NCBI RefSeq assembly: GCF_932274485.2
Contig: NC_065879.2
Span: 44,378,936-44,442,935 of the forward strand
Length of the DNA stretch: 64,000 bases
Source of the DNA: Patella vulgata
Taxonomy: Eukaryota > Mollusca > Gastropoda > Patellidae
Direction of reading: 5' to 3'
Made by a program: the position numbers and the translations under genes. Positions 22,301 to 32,208 of the stretch are shown here, one piece after another. Positions within the stretch are counted from its first letter, which is position 1, and the number at the start of each line of letters is the position of its first letter. The notes under the pieces are model-generated. The model ran no database searches and was not told where the DNA came from. It saw nothing but the letters and a program-made list of their open reading frames with translations.

Positions 22301-25077
22301 GGAGAAAGCATGTCGGAAAATCCTGATGAACTTTCTCGACCAATGCAGGGATCGAATACGCAATCTCCATGATCAGATCTAGATAGAACAGATAAACTAG
22401 TTGAGTTCAAGATAAAGTTTATCTCTAAGTTTGTGGATCAGCTTTAGTTTTAACAGATAAACTAGTTGAGTTAAAGATAAAGTTTACCTCTAGTTTGTGG
22501 ATCAGCTTTAGTTTTAACAGATAAACTAGTGGAGTTTAAGATATGTGAGGATGTAAATCGAGCTCCTATAATGATTCTATATGTAGTATTAGGTTGTAAT
22601 TCTGTTATATTAATCTCGGTAGGTTGATCACCATCTAATTTCATCACCATTAAAACATCTCCTGTAACAAACAAATGGAAAAAAACACTTACATATATGT
22701 AAATTAAAATGTACTAAATACATATCATGTACTAAAGATATTACGATGCCCTGGTCTATACTGTAACTATATCGTGTCATATTACAGGTACCACTGTATT
22801 TGGGGATTTAATCTGTGAGAAGAACATCCCAAAGTCGATACCAAGATAACCAGTTTTTGTGTGCTAAGTATACACAAACAACTCTGCACTGCCATACTTA
22901 TTGTGGCGATTAACTTTTTATGTTTTCTAATTGTCATAAATATCTTCTCGCCAACTACAGTGATTTCCCATGGGTTGCAAAGCATGTATGTGATCAAGTT
23001 TTCAATGCCGCAAAATCCTGATGAACTTGTATAGATGCAATAGGCCTAATTACATACCAGTGTCATTGTAAACAGAAATGATATATTCTTCAACACATCC
23101 TTTATCAAAATCCACCATTACTTCATTTATACCAATATTCCCTATAGTTGATATTTCTGCATCTGGATTTTCTGGACGAATTTGTTGACTGTTTATATGA
23201 TGAAGATCTTTGCTAATGGGAGCATTCAAATAATCTCCAGAATAAGTTCCATTTTTAAGAAAAGCAAATGACTTGCAGTGACTTTTGGATATATTAGCAG
23301 ACTCACTTGAGTTCTCACTCTTTTCGTGAGTCACTGGCACAGAACTAGTGTTAATTCTGTCTGGAACTTGTGTCGTTGAATCAACCGTAGAAATATTTAC
23401 ATTTGTGTCGTTCGCACTTGAAGAACTTTCACCACTAGATGGCGATGTTGATTCCACAGTGACAGTAGATGGGCGTTGATCCATATTCATCCATACCTGT
23501 GTTGTGTTGTCATCTAGCCACGGTGTATCGTTTAGGTTGACATCATGTATATTGGTATAAACACTTGGTGGCACCCACACTAAATAAATATCTTTTGAAC
23601 TAATTAAAAATGTAGAGAGATTTGTTGGTGGACTAAGTAGTACTTTAGGAACAACATGACTCCCTAAATAAAGAAAATAAAACAATTTTAAACTAAAAAA
23701 GCATCATTTGGATTCTTCATTAATAGAAAATATATTCTACAAAAGATCACATTATAAAAAATTTCCGTAGAAATAAAGATTAATAATCATTGATCATTAC
23801 TATATCTTTCGAATAACATAATGTTGATAATCCAGCATCGGTTTACTGTTTTAGGTCTGTTTTCCATGTGCACATTGTCGCTGCATTTAGACCAATCTAA
23901 GGGATCATTTCCAAGTAACCGGCGGAAACACGTACAGGGATAAGGATTAATTAAAAGAATAAACTCTTAATATAACTGGAATGAAACAACTAAAATTAGA
24001 ATGAAAAAAACGGCTCAATTGGGTTAAATGGATAAGGGATCAGTATGAATTAATAGGGTGAAGGAAATGTGGTTCAACATCTTACTTTTCTCCACCAACA
24101 AAGGCAGGCATATACATTATCCTTTGCCAGGCCCTTCGCCCCACACCACTGACAAGAAAGAACCACACTGGAAAATCCTAATGAACTTTCACTGCCAACA
24201 CTGGGATCGAACACGGGACCTCCAGGTAAAAGAGCCAGCATCTTACACACTGAGTCACCACGGCCCCAATGGGTAAAGGACCAATTGCAATTTTTGCAGG
24301 CCTTCAAGATTGATACAGGCGTAAATAACAACAAGCCCTGATAATACATGTACCTGGAATTTTAGCTATTGATGAATTTTAAAATACTCTATTATAAAGA
24401 ATATAAACGATATTTTAATTTAGACATTATGAACTACTATTTCATTTTCTATCGTATAAACGAAGGAAGAAATTATTGAGAAATATTAGTAATTAACTGA
24501 CATGAACTTAAAAGTCGGTACAGGAAGTACAACTGAAAATATTGAGATGCATCTATTTTTATTTTTTATTTAAAATATAAAAGAAACATAATAATAGCAA
24601 TGTTGTGTTTTATTCATCAAATAAAGAACATTACAATTTACATACATGTATGATTGCACATGTCATCTCCTGTTTGCAATTCCAGGAGAATGATTTTCAA
24701 TTTGTTCCAATCCCTGGGGAACTTTTTTCAGCTCTCCCTGATTTTTTAGATGTGAAGCCTGAAGGCCTGTCTGTATAGTGTATTACTAGTACTAGCCTAG
24801 CATGTTACAAAAAAGAGATGCGAGAGTCTGTGTTTGGTATTTAAGCTTCCTCCATCACCCAAACAATACTAATAACAGTGATCAATCAAAGCAAGTGTCA
24901 TCCATGCATCAAGACCCACGTTTCATTGATCATTGTTGGATCATTTGATATATTATTAATATGAAGAAATATTATATTCCCACAATATAATATATAGGCC
25001 CTACCTGTCTTATAGTTAATTTCGTTTTCACTGTGAGCAAATCCCACGATAACCATGGAAAATAAAACCACCAACAT
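13011..25077 (-). CDS. MEGF9-like type I membrane protein (7 coding exons)
   Basis: Exons in coding order: 25077-25005, 23663-23058, 22661-22488, 21892-21683, 20420-20256, 18500-18396, 13312-13011. All six introns are GT-AG and phase 1, and the joined frame is open for 544 residues. Order seen: signal peptide (1-16), an FN3-like region (about 30-284) with a long Ser/Thr-rich insert, laminin-type EGF repeats (285-444), one TM helix (about 459-480) and a cytosolic tail of about 64 residues. The tail begins with PFWTVELKED at 491-500; the human MEGF9 tail, as I recall it, has a near-identical PFWTIELKED. MEGF9 also has a Ser/Thr/Pro-rich ectodomain followed by laminin EGF repeats, so this is the best match. 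Its function is poorly known. Extra symmetric exons could be missed without breaking the frame. Confidence 0.82.
13420..13665 (+). mobile_element. SINE family A, diverged
   Basis: Plus-strand copy: 'gaccgagaaagttcatagg', 'tgtacacattggcatgccc', 'ggttagcccagtaggggca' and the tail 'aggatgttaaaacccattt'. The head is worn. It lies 60 bp from an opposite-strand SINE A copy, inside intron 6 of the MEGF9-like gene. Confidence 0.7.
13728..13960 (-). mobile_element. SINE family A, diverged
   Basis: Minus-strand copy: 'ctggctaatgaagatcggta', 'cagtgtgctacggtgg', 'tgtacacaggaccccggtt', 'gaaaatccactggaact'. The tail end (left) is lost. It forms an inverted pair with the copy at 13420-13665. Confidence 0.68.
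14207..14570 (-). mobile_element. SINE family A, full length with 13-bp target duplication
   Basis: Reference copy for this window. Minus orientation: the left end is the (ATTTC)n tail complement with GGGGTTTAACGTCC; the right end is the tRNA-derived head (complement of a GTGGGTAAGATGCTGAC A-box-like stretch, with a worn B box). Flanked by AAATGATAATAAA at 14194-14206 and again at 14571-14583. Length 364 bp. It lies in intron 6 of the MEGF9-like gene. Confidence 0.88.
15370..15422 (-). mobile_element. 53-bp SINE A tail with 13-bp target duplication
   Basis: Contains only the terminal part of SINE A (AAATG repeats, GGGGTTTAACGTCCTAC, 'aacctgggct'). It is flanked by perfect copies of ACTGTCATTAAGG at 15357-15369 and 15423-15435. 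This is an extreme 5' truncation typical of LINE-driven retroposition. Confidence 0.9.
15797..17466 (-). mobile_element. Helentron-like element (copy d), nested in copy c
   Basis: Left terminus AACCAGCGGCTGCCAGGCAG followed by ATACGCCCACATTTTC; right terminus GAAAATGTGGGCATAT. The core has three or more repeats of the roughly 330-bp double monomer. Insertion is between 'cggat' and 'aaaaattg' of copy c; at most an AA is repeated, so there is no long target duplication, which fits insertion into a run of A/T by a rolling-circle type element. Confidence 0.78.
17580..17771. repeat. Diverged phrase repeat beside the array
   Basis: Two related units: 'ggtgtgactctgtccttgg' with 'gtcaggcattcacc', and 'ggcgtggctctgctccagg' with 'gtcgggcatgcatc', separated by 'aagaattgtggcctgtaggc'. 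They resemble array monomers in style and are interrupted by SINE B at 17772. Confidence 0.45.
17772..17965 (-). mobile_element. SINE family B
   Basis: Starts with GA-rich repeats, then 'gggatttaacttcccctta', 'aactagttcatttcgagac', 'aggggtctttagcagtggga', 'ggttggacaggcgacccta'. The tRNA-like head (right side) is mostly missing. Confidence 0.75.
18000..18241. mobile_element. AT-rich MITE (family D), one end
   Basis: Right end 'gctcttgcataatgcccctt' is the reverse complement of the left end of another copy at 54083 ('aaaggggcattatgtaag'). Shared body phrases include 'atggcatcgagagctgatta' and 'aaagaaagacctgtaaa'. The left end of this copy is lost. Confidence 0.6.
18396..18500 (-). CDS. MEGF9-like exon 6: laminin-type EGF repeat
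   Basis: Acceptor TTTCTAG|GAGC, donor AAAA|GTAAGT, 105 nt, phase 1 to 1. Encodes ACVSCMKNTTGFNCERCRKG, then YVGDALIYKNC, continuing the laminin EGF module begun at the end of exon 5 (CDPYSG + ACVSC...NTTGFNCE). Confidence 0.87.
18675..18870 (-). mobile_element. SINE family B
   Basis: 'ggggtttaatgaccacccga', 'ctaggtcatttcgagactaa', 'gggtctttagcagtgggagg', 'cccacgaggttggacagaag'. The head is truncated. Intron 5 of the MEGF9-like gene. Confidence 0.75.
18901..19686 (-). mobile_element. Helentron-like element (copy e), short core
   Basis: Left AACCAGCGGCTGCCAGGCAG plus ATACGCCCACATTTTC; right GAAAATGTGGGCGTAT. The core has about 1.5 double monomers, then an unrelated stretch at 19439-19612 that begins with the inverted pair GTGTGGTA/TACCACAC, then the GTGGACGGACGGACGG end. 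It lies in intron 5 of the MEGF9-like gene. Confidence 0.75.
20256..20420 (-). CDS. MEGF9-like exon 5: laminin-type EGF repeat
   Basis: Acceptor TTACAG|TGGAGG, donor TTCTG|GTAAGT, 165 nt, phase 1 to 1. Encodes CDKCRTGYTGNLCHQCANGF and then CRCNGNTDSTAHMMCDPYSG. The CNGN-D-CDP-G sequence is the hallmark start of a laminin EGF module. Confidence 0.88.
20609..20690 (-). mobile_element. SINE family A remnant
   Basis: Weak match: 'aaatgaaattgggaattaag', 'ctgctctaacgaggttaatg', 'attcaccatccatacg' in SINE A order. Strongly diverged. Confidence 0.4.
21683..21892 (-). CDS. MEGF9-like exon 4: laminin-type EGF repeat
   Basis: Acceptor TTACAG|TATGTG, donor CTTTG|GTAAGT, 210 nt, phase 1 to 1. Translation begins VCVCDRAGTIGGKQFCD and contains CNCKPGYSGIFCEICKPGFY, the typical laminin EGF pattern, followed by a second Cys-rich start (CHSCPCAHHSSSVTSC). 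Confidence 0.88.
22048..22375 (-). mobile_element. SINE family A, nearly full length
   Basis: Tail complement 'gaaatggggtttaacgtcgt', body 'aatgaagacgggcatacgcc', 'tttcctgtcccatccgaatg', 'caatgcagggatcgaatacg' (B-box region). Lies in intron 3 of the MEGF9-like gene, next to the duplicated donor. Confidence 0.8.
22390..22525. repeat. Tandem duplication over the exon 3 donor
   Basis: Two full units of about 67 bp plus a partial third share 'tttgtggatcagctttagtt' and 'taacagataaactagttgag'. The exon-proximal unit has a GT donor (AGAG|GTAAAC, minus strand); the intronic unit reads AGAG|ATAAAC, so its donor is dead. Confidence 0.8.
22488..22661 (-). CDS. MEGF9-like exon 3: FN3 C-terminal half
   Basis: Acceptor TACAG|GAGATG, donor ACTAGAG|GTAAAC. 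The translation (TEINITELQPNTTYRIIIGA, then SVKTKA) carries the conserved L-x-P-x-T-x-Y core of FN3 domains. 174 nt, phase 1 to 1. The donor end lies inside a tandem duplication (22390-22525), described in the findings. Confidence 0.85.
23058..23663 (-). CDS. MEGF9-like exon 2: FN3 start and Ser/Thr-rich insert
   Basis: Acceptor TTTAG|GGAG, donor ACTG|GTATG. Starts with an FN3-type strand pattern (SPPTNLSTF ... IYLVWVPP), runs through about 100 residues rich in Ser, Thr and Asn with many N-x-S/T sites, and ends with VEEYIISVYNDTG, which looks like a mid-FN3 strand. The low-complexity part would make a heavily glycosylated stalk. The single long exon of 606 nt contrasts with the short EGF exons. 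Confidence 0.8.
23851..23940. mobile_element. Small MITE relative (family I)
   Basis: 'ctgttttccatgtgcacatt' and 'aagtaaccggcggaaacacg' match, in inverted order, phrases of the element at 47732-47907. Partial copy. Confidence 0.4.
24055..24268 (-). mobile_element. SINE family A, internally deleted
   Basis: Tail side 'ggaaatgtggttcaacatct'; the head side is well kept: 'cactgggatcgaacacggga' (B box complement) and 'agcatcttacacactgagtc' (A box complement). The middle body is missing. Lies in intron 1 of the MEGF9-like gene. Confidence 0.75.
25005..25077 (-). CDS. MEGF9-like exon 1: start codon and signal peptide
   Basis: Encodes MLVVLFSMVIVGFAHSENE..., a hydrophobic leader with likely cleavage after AHS. 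The donor is ACAG|GTAGG at 25005/25004; the exon ends with one base of the next codon (phase 1), which completes GGG with exon 2. It is the only in-frame ATG followed by a leader and a donor in this stretch. The next 1 kb upstream shows no other coding exon. Confidence 0.75.
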
Positions 25078-26142
25078 TCTGTCGAAGTGAAAATATGCTG
25101 TAATTTATCTAAGTATACATCTGTATCGTTATGATTAGCTAATTATTATCTAAGACGACGTCTTGCAACTTAGACATGGATGAGTTTTCATCCTCACTCG
25201 GCACGTCGAGCTTCTTTTCGCTCACTAAATTCGGCTTAAGTATGAGTTTGTCAGTAGGTGGCGCTTCACTCTATGCAATTCACAAAGAAAAATAATTTTA
25301 ATTTCAGATACAATAGTCGATCTGTCCTTTCGTTTCTTTTATTTATTATCAAAATCATCTATTTATTTTAATACGATCACAAAAATATCTTCTGACAAAA
25401 AAAAACATTATAACAAAAAAACTGTTGAGGTAAATGTTGAGACATCATGCACCGAGTCACCCTAGAAAATACCGAAAAAAGACAAAGACTCTGTTTTCAA
25501 TTATTAGTGTATGGGAAAGAACTCCATTTAATATTTATTTTTCAAAAGGTTCAGACCGCATTTGTAGGCTGAACCTGGACAGTTTTTGACAATCTAAATA
25601 ACTTTATTGTGTGTTTTGTTTTCTTTTGAACATTTTAAAACCCAGAATAATTCTCCCACTCTTGATGTTACAAACAACGGTTTTGTAAGAATTGTTCTCG
25701 ATAACGACCAATGAGATCATGAACCATGTTGTAGGCCCTATAAATATTGTAATTATATTATCATCATTATAACCAATTTTAACACCAATTAATTGACTGG
25801 GCATTTTGGGAAATATCTCGTTTTAATGTAGTAATATATATCGAGAAAACGTTAATACCTCATTTGAACATACCATTTTGTTTCGAACATATGTTAAACC
25901 AGCAGTTTGCTCTGGCAATTACTTTTTTTAAAGTGCAAGCAACTATCATGTATTCATAACTTTGGTTTATATTTTGTATATACTTTCTTAATGTGTATAT
26001 CATCCACTTTTTGGTATTTTTCATTCCTAATATATATTGTCATAATGTAGAAAGGGCGTGTTATGTAATGAAATAAAATATCTATTTAATAGTTATCTAT
26101 CTAGTAGTAACATCTGTCGAGAACACGTTAACGCTGTTATTA
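25078..26142. other. Upstream flank of the MEGF9-like gene
   Basis: No coding exon or repeat recognised. It would hold the promoter and 5' UTR of the minus-strand gene. No convincing TATA box or initiator can be singled out in such AT-rich DNA. Confidence 0.4.
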
Positions 26143-27242
26143 ATAATAATAATTTATTGAACTCGTATAGCGCCAAAATCCAGCTTGTAAAGCTGCTCTG
26201 TGGCACTTACACAAAAATATATATGATTATGAGTACACAATGTAAAAGAATAAGATATACAAGAATATAATTAAACTATTTGGTAAAACAATATAATAGG
26301 ATTTAAAAAAAACCTAAATAAAATATAGATGGAAAATCATAACAAATTAAAACTAAACTATTTGGTAAAACAAATATTGTACAGGTAAAATATAAAACAT
26401 TAAAATAATTGATAAAAGAGATAATTACGTGAAAGCTTTTCGGAACAATTCTGTTTTTAGGTTCTTTTTAAAAACATCAAAACTTAAATTCTGGTCTTTG
26501 TTTTAAAGGATATATCGTTCCAAAGTTTCGGTGCTGCTACCAAAAAGGAGCGTTGGGCGAGGAGTGTTTTACTTTTTGACATCTCGAGGAGATGAAGATT
26601 TGAAGAACGAAGTTGGAGTAAGGGTTTATATTGGTTTAGAAAATTTTTGAGATATACAGGCGATTCAGGACAGTTGATTGACAGATATGTAAGACACAAA
26701 ATTTTGAAATCGATGCGAAAAGAAACAGGGAGCCAGTGAATTTGTTTAAGGACAGGGGTGATGGGTGAACGATAAGGTGTTATTGAAACGATACGGGCAG
26801 CTTTATTCTGAATGAGTTTGAGAGGGTTACAATAAGCTTTTTGCGGGAAGTCTAACAAGCAATGAGTTACAATGTCTGGGTGTAATAAAGGGGTTGACAA
26901 GTAGTTTACAGGTTTCCAAATTGATATAAAGCAGGATTCTACCAATGTTGTACAGGTGAAAATTGCACAATTTACAAATAAATGAGATATGGGATTTCAT
27001 GTCTAGTGCAGAGTCGAAATTTAAATCCAGATCCAGGATTTCGTACAGACGTTGACCCAGGGATAATTTTCACAGAATTATGTGGTAACTTTACATTTAA
27101 TAGGTTTAAAAAATTGTATCACTTCAGTTTTATCATCGTTCAATTTTAAAAGATTTAGCTTCATCCAGGATCTTACATCCGCAATGCAGGCCTCCAACTT
27201 TGTTATGTTTTCGGTTGTGACAAAGTGATCTATACCTGAAGT
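26143..27242 (-). mobile_element. LINE 3' fragment, L2/CR1-like
   Basis: Minus strand. The 5' part reads, with frame breaks, WMKLNLLKLNDDKTEVIQF, the thumb-side end of a LINE reverse transcriptase. An open stretch at 26945-26484 then carries NKAARIVSITPYRSPITPVL, HWLPVSFRIDFKILCLTYLS and LVAAPKLWNDI, the conserved C-terminal region of L2/CR1-type ORF2 proteins. The 3' end reads GGCGCTATACGAGTTCAATA and finishes in an AAT microsatellite, as in L2-like elements. Severely 5' truncated; an old fossil. Confidence 0.85.
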
Positions 27243-28374
27243 TGACGTTTAAAGTCTCTATAAACTTTTGTTAAAGTTGCAATTGCAAATTTTCAAGTTA
27301 TATTTTTAAAATGTATTAAAATAAAGCCTTAAAATAGATGGTATCAATAACAGTCCTACCTTGTTAAAGAATAATCCTATTAATCCTATAATTCGCTATT
27401 GCCAGCTGAGAAATAGGCAAAAATATCATTTTTAACTTCAAATTCCAACGTTGGACAATGGCTGCCCCATGTTGTCAATAGTAAACAGGGGAGGTAATTG
27501 TGTTGTTATTTCCTGTGTCATAGATTTTTAAGGGTGGGAAATAATGCCCATGATCGTATAATAGTGATTTGATAACCTATTGAGCAAAAGACATAGAAAT
27601 AATTATGTTTTGACTTTCTTAGAAAATTTGAAATTCACGCTTTAAGGCACGATCTTATTAAACATCTAATTTATTTAATATGTTCTTTACAAGCTACACG
27701 TGGTCCGTGTATAATTCGACAGAACTTCAAAGAGAATGTATTAGTGGTCAGTGCATCATACCTTGACCTGACAATGACTTCCAAAGAAATATGCAGTGTA
27801 ATTACAAACACCATAATTTTATAATAAACAATACCATGATTATCACTGCTGTCCATCTCCCCTTATTGTTAGACGCTATATAAGCAGGCGTTTATTGACA
27901 GCAAGTCAGACTTGGAATAGAGCTCCTCCCGATTTATGTCTATTTCATGTTCTCAATAAAGGTCTTATCAATTATGCTGATCTTCTGTTATCTGTAAGAT
28001 AGTGTTACACGGTCTCGTTACTCTTATTACGATTTCTAGTGATGAATTCGCCGCCAGATTTTCGTCATCTTCAGTCAGAGCCTCGTTTAACATGGTGACT
28101 ATATAGGCGGCGCCGCCGCCGCGCACTGGTCGAACTGTGCAGCCTACTGAGCCCAAAAGTTGAAGACTGGGCGGCAACATACATACGTTTTGAAAATCGC
28201 TGACAAGGTTTTTCCCGTGTGCCAATACTATATCATGGTGCGTAGGTTTACAAAATCGTCTTTCTGATTGTTTTATGGGTATATTTCTGTCTGAGGGTCA
28301 GCCGCAGCAGTGTTTTGATCTCGATTTTACAGGGTATTAATCAATCCATGGTTTAACAAGATGCCAAAACTAAT
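27243..28374. other. No gene confirmed; local GC-rich spot
   Basis: AT-rich to about 27960. Then an 85-codon minus-strand frame (28225-27968, beginning MAHGKNLVSDFQNV and ending ILQITEDQHN) crosses a GGCGGCGCCGCCGCC core. I do not recognise the protein, and no splice context supports it. It could be a retroposed fragment, a first exon, or chance. Confidence 0.3.
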
Positions 28375-28530
28375 AGTGTATCAAATCTCCGAAACTATTT
28401 TTTAAGTGCTCAGAAATCGAGTCTAGGGGAGTCAATTTTCAAAATTTTCTGGGGCAGCCCCCCCCCCCGATGCCCCGCGCGGGCTCTCACCTGCGGTGTT
28501 CGCGGGTCGGGATTCGCCTGACATTGCCGC
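28375..28530 (-). repeat. GC-rich repeat, minus copy
   Basis: 'caaaattttctggggcagcc' and a C-run followed by CCCCGCGCGGGC. In reverse complement it resembles the sequence at 29390-29520 (CCCC...AGAAAATTTT style). Confidence 0.4.
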
Positions 28531-29389
28531 GCACGACCAAATCCTTAGACATAGCTCTGTGACTTCAGTGCAAACACTGAACCCACGTGTATTGCACAAG
28601 TTGACTTTGATAACATATTATGTCATTCTTTATCAAAGCAGAGTATTGTTACTAGTATTTCATTACTTCTTTTTCTGTTAATACATAACTATGTCGTCAT
28701 GTATCTATTTCTAAGGTTTATATATGCAACCAAATCGATCCCGAACTATCGATGAGTTAGATCTTCATGACATTAAATCAAGACATAATTCATTGATTTA
28801 ATCATAGTAATATATCTTGATCCATGATTTAATGATTACCGGTAAGCCCGCATGATAATGATCGAGGTCATTTGTTTAAACTTATTTTATCTGAAAATAT
28901 TTTAATGGCCACGAAAATTAATATTTTAAACTCAAATTAATTTTATTAAATGGGTAAAGCATAGACCTTCTTGGTATTTGGTCGTATTTGTTTTTTGAAA
29001 GATTACATGTATTTGTGTCATAGTTATCCACCCGTTGAACTGTTACTGGTACGGTCCATATTAAAATTGAAATCTGATGAGTGTCATTTAGTTCTCGAGG
29101 TAATCATATTTACTGAATGAACCTGTAATATCACTGTAGGCCTATAAAAACAGACAGCTTATCATTCTCATCCTTATCATGAGATTTTCCTCATTGAAAC
29201 GTTGCAGTTATAAACCTGTGAATATTATCAATATATAACGCTTTCACTAAATGCCCTTTAAAGTAAGATAAGACCATTCGACATAGTACCTGTTACATAC
29301 GAAAACTGACTAGGAAACACAGGGCCGTATACCTATCGATTTTGTTTGGGGGATGGGGCGTAGCAAAAATGAGAGCGACTTATGCACAG
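28531..29389. other. No feature seen
   Basis: AT-rich sequence without supported coding or RNA features between two related GC-rich repeats. Confidence 0.4.
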
Positions 29390-29520
29390 CCCCCTAATAC
29401 GAGTAACGCAGCGACGGGCCAAGCACCGCGAGCTTTCTAGGGGGGTTTGGGGACATGCTCCCCCTGAGAAATTTTAGAGTCCCTGAAATGCCATTTCCGA
29501 GACTTTGAGGGGGAGATTTT
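29390..29520 (+). repeat. GC-rich repeat, plus copy
   Basis: 'aagcaccgcgagctttctag', 'gggtttggggacatgctccc', 'cctgagaaattttagag'. Related to the inverted sequence at 28375-28530, about 0.9 kb away. Confidence 0.45.
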
Positions 29521-30359
29521 GCAGAATTCTGATGGTCAGAAAACATTTATAACATTATGTTATTTATTAGGAATTTTGTAAGAATGTACAAAGTACAGTA
29601 CTGGGAATCTGTGATAATTACATCATTTACAGGGACCTATATCTTCTATATATTGTTGTGGTAAATATAAATTAAATAAATTAGCAAAGATGTGACTTAG
29701 TCAAGTTTGACCACCGATCGGCGATTTTGTCAAGATCGACCGTGTCGGTCAGGTCACACGCAAGAGTCAGTATTGTTCATTGAGGCATTCCTTTACTGAA
29801 CGCATAACAGTTTTTACTAATTTTGAGCTTTGAAAAACAGACGCGTTTTGTGATATCCGAACAAAAACAATAATACGTATACACATATATTCATACATAT
29901 AAATTATTAAGTATTTGGGATTTTCCCTTTCTATTTTGGCATTGTTTGTTTACCTAATTAATTCATGTAACCGAGTCAAACAGGGTACTCAGTGAAACCG
30001 CCACACAAAATTGGAGATGGAAACCGTTCTCATGTAAATGAAATATAGGTCTAATTGTCATGCTTTCATTTATCATATAATTACATGTGTTTATAATGTT
30101 TGATCTTACACATTAACAAATGTCACAAATTTTCATTGTGTTAATTTTGTTTGAATCGTGTGACAAACAAACTGATTTTCAGTATATTTGAGGAGGGATG
30201 TAATTTCAGAAGGCCAATTAAGGTTAATTATCGATATTCTGAATTTGAAATGATGGTTTTACATTTGGATATTGTTACACGGTTTTTGCATTTTTCTCAC
30301 TTCCATTCAAATAATTTTAGAAGTAAATTGGACGACATATTACATTTCGTGTATATTTG
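29521..30359. other. No feature seen
   Basis: AT-rich sequence with no recognised exon, RNA gene or repeat end. Confidence 0.4.
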
Positions 30360-30755
30360 AAATGAAATGGGGTTTAATGTCCTACTTTTCTGCACTGGCT
30401 GCGCGAATGAAGGCGGACATACGCCATACAGTGTATTAAAAGGCTAATTTTGCCAGGACAGTGGCGCTACGACCTATTCTTATTTAGAATTCCAACTGTT
30501 AAGGCTTCTTTTACGTGCACGCCAACGTGTACCCGGAACTTGTTCTCCACTCTATACGAACGACTAGACACTGTCCTTGCCAGGCCCCCCGTCCTGAATC
30601 CACTGCCAATTTCCACACCATACGAACGACTAGACACTATTCCTTGAAATGCCTTCTACCTTACATCACTGATCGAAAAATTCTAAGGAACTTTCTCGGC
30701 CAACATCAGGATCGAGCCAGAGACCCCCTGATTAGTAAGCTATCGTGACTCCTTA
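30360..30755 (-). mobile_element. SINE family A with internal duplication
   Basis: Tail 'aaatgaaatggggtttaatg', body 'catacgccataca', 'cgtgcacgccaacgtgtacc', head side 'ccaacatcaggatcgagcca'. The phrase 'atacgaacgactagacact' occurs twice, so the body contains a local duplication of about 70 bp. Confidence 0.75.
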
Positions 30756-31135
30756 TTGTGTAGATTTTATAGTTCAGATACTTTATATGGAAGCATTTAA
30801 GTATTATGAAGCGATAATAAATAATCACCCAAAACTATATAAATTACGTTAGCATTTTCTATATCCTCAATTAAACATACATTATTATTTAAGAGCTAAA
30901 TCTTCCTATTACTGGTCTTTCTTTTGGCTTCAAATGTCATTATTTATACATTATTCACACGAAACTCACATAATAAACTCTCTAGACCATCGGATGGCAG
31001 TGATTTTGAATGAATTAAACACGATCGTCGTTTAATAATTTAACTGAAAGGACATAATGACTCTATTCGTTGGAAAAAAATAGACGAAAATGGGTCTAAA
31101 AGCACATATTAATATAATTTAAACGTAACTATATA

Positions 31136-31372
31136 AAGTGATTTATGTTCAATTTACAAAAATATATTGTAATTTCTAATCAATAAATATTCGGTGAAAT
31201 AGGCGGACAGTCTTGAACGACAGTCTTTTACGCCAGCTTAGTTTACTCTACACGTTCTTTTATTCGTATTTTGTCGTTTGTGAATAAGCCATTGCTGATT
31301 ACTTCAGCATTGTCTTTTAAGATATGTTTTCTTTGTTCATTATAAATGGCGCCAGAAGCCATATTGATGATA
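31136..31372. repeat. Dispersed AT-rich repeat (family F), copy 1
   Basis: Shares 'gtttgtgaataagccattgc', 'tgattacttcagcattgtct' and 'ttctttgttcattataaatg' with diverged equivalents at about 38245-38470. Function and ends unknown. Confidence 0.4.
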
Positions 31373-31798
31373 AAATGTTCATTGTGTCTTACAGGAGCTA
31401 AGGCGCAATTCGTTGGCACCTAGATTAGACACAAATGGGTAATATGAATATGTAATATTATGAATGTATATGAACTGATTTACATTCAATCGTTTCTGTT
31501 TTCACTGTAATGTCTAATCAGTTATGTTCGGCGAAATTATAAATGCGCAAAGAGTCTGAATTGAATGGCAGAATTTGGCGTCTGGTTATTCCAGTCTACA
31601 CAAGTAGTATTCTTCTACATGGGGTATGTTTAGCCTCGTTCATCGAATCGCTTCATACAACTGGCGCTCGGAAGCATTCTGGCACGCGATACGCGTGTCA
31701 ATTTTCAAATTTTCATTTTGTCTTAAATATTGGATATCAGAAGCCAAACTTTCCACGGTATGATATCAACATCAATGTTGATTTAAATTGACCAATAG

Positions 31799-31882
31799 GT
31801 CGTGGTGAAAATGTTGTTTTGTCGAGTTAAAATGTCGTGTTGTCGGGTTAAAATGTCGTGATGTCAGGTTGTCGGCTTGTTG
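31799..31882. repeat. Short tandem repeat, TGTCG(G/A)GTTAAAATG units
   Basis: Three units of roughly 23 bp built from 'gtcgggttaaaatgtcgtg', followed by the hairpin GTTGCC-TTATGAAG-GGCAAC. Non-coding. Confidence 0.6.
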
Positions 31883-32208
31883 CCTTATGAAGGGCAACAC
31901 CATGACATCACATGATACCAATCAGCCACCATACTTTTTCGAATGTTTCAATTTGAATGTTTCGGGAAAATGCAGCACAAATGAAGAATGTCCACCATAC
32001 CTTTTAGAGACTATATGAATCAATTCGAAAAAAAATATTTTTAGTGCGCTGGTTTTGTAGTAAGCATAAAAACGTGTTATTGTTTTAACAGGATTACTTG
32101 ATTTATTTAATACGGCTATTAAAGGTAAAATTTAAATACCTTTCACAATCCACTCAGGGGCTTTCAACGTTAGTTATAAAAAGTATCGATTATCTCTACC
32201 ACAGGTTG

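Noticed and set aside
23050-23057. Extension of MEGF9-like exon 2 to the in-frame stop
   Set aside because: The GTATG donor at 23057 joins in phase to the FN3 continuation in exon 3, while reading through gives a stop within two codons.
31543-31791. 82-codon plus-strand frame in the gene-poor stretch
   Set aside because: No similarity recognised and no splice or start context; composition is ordinary for the region.
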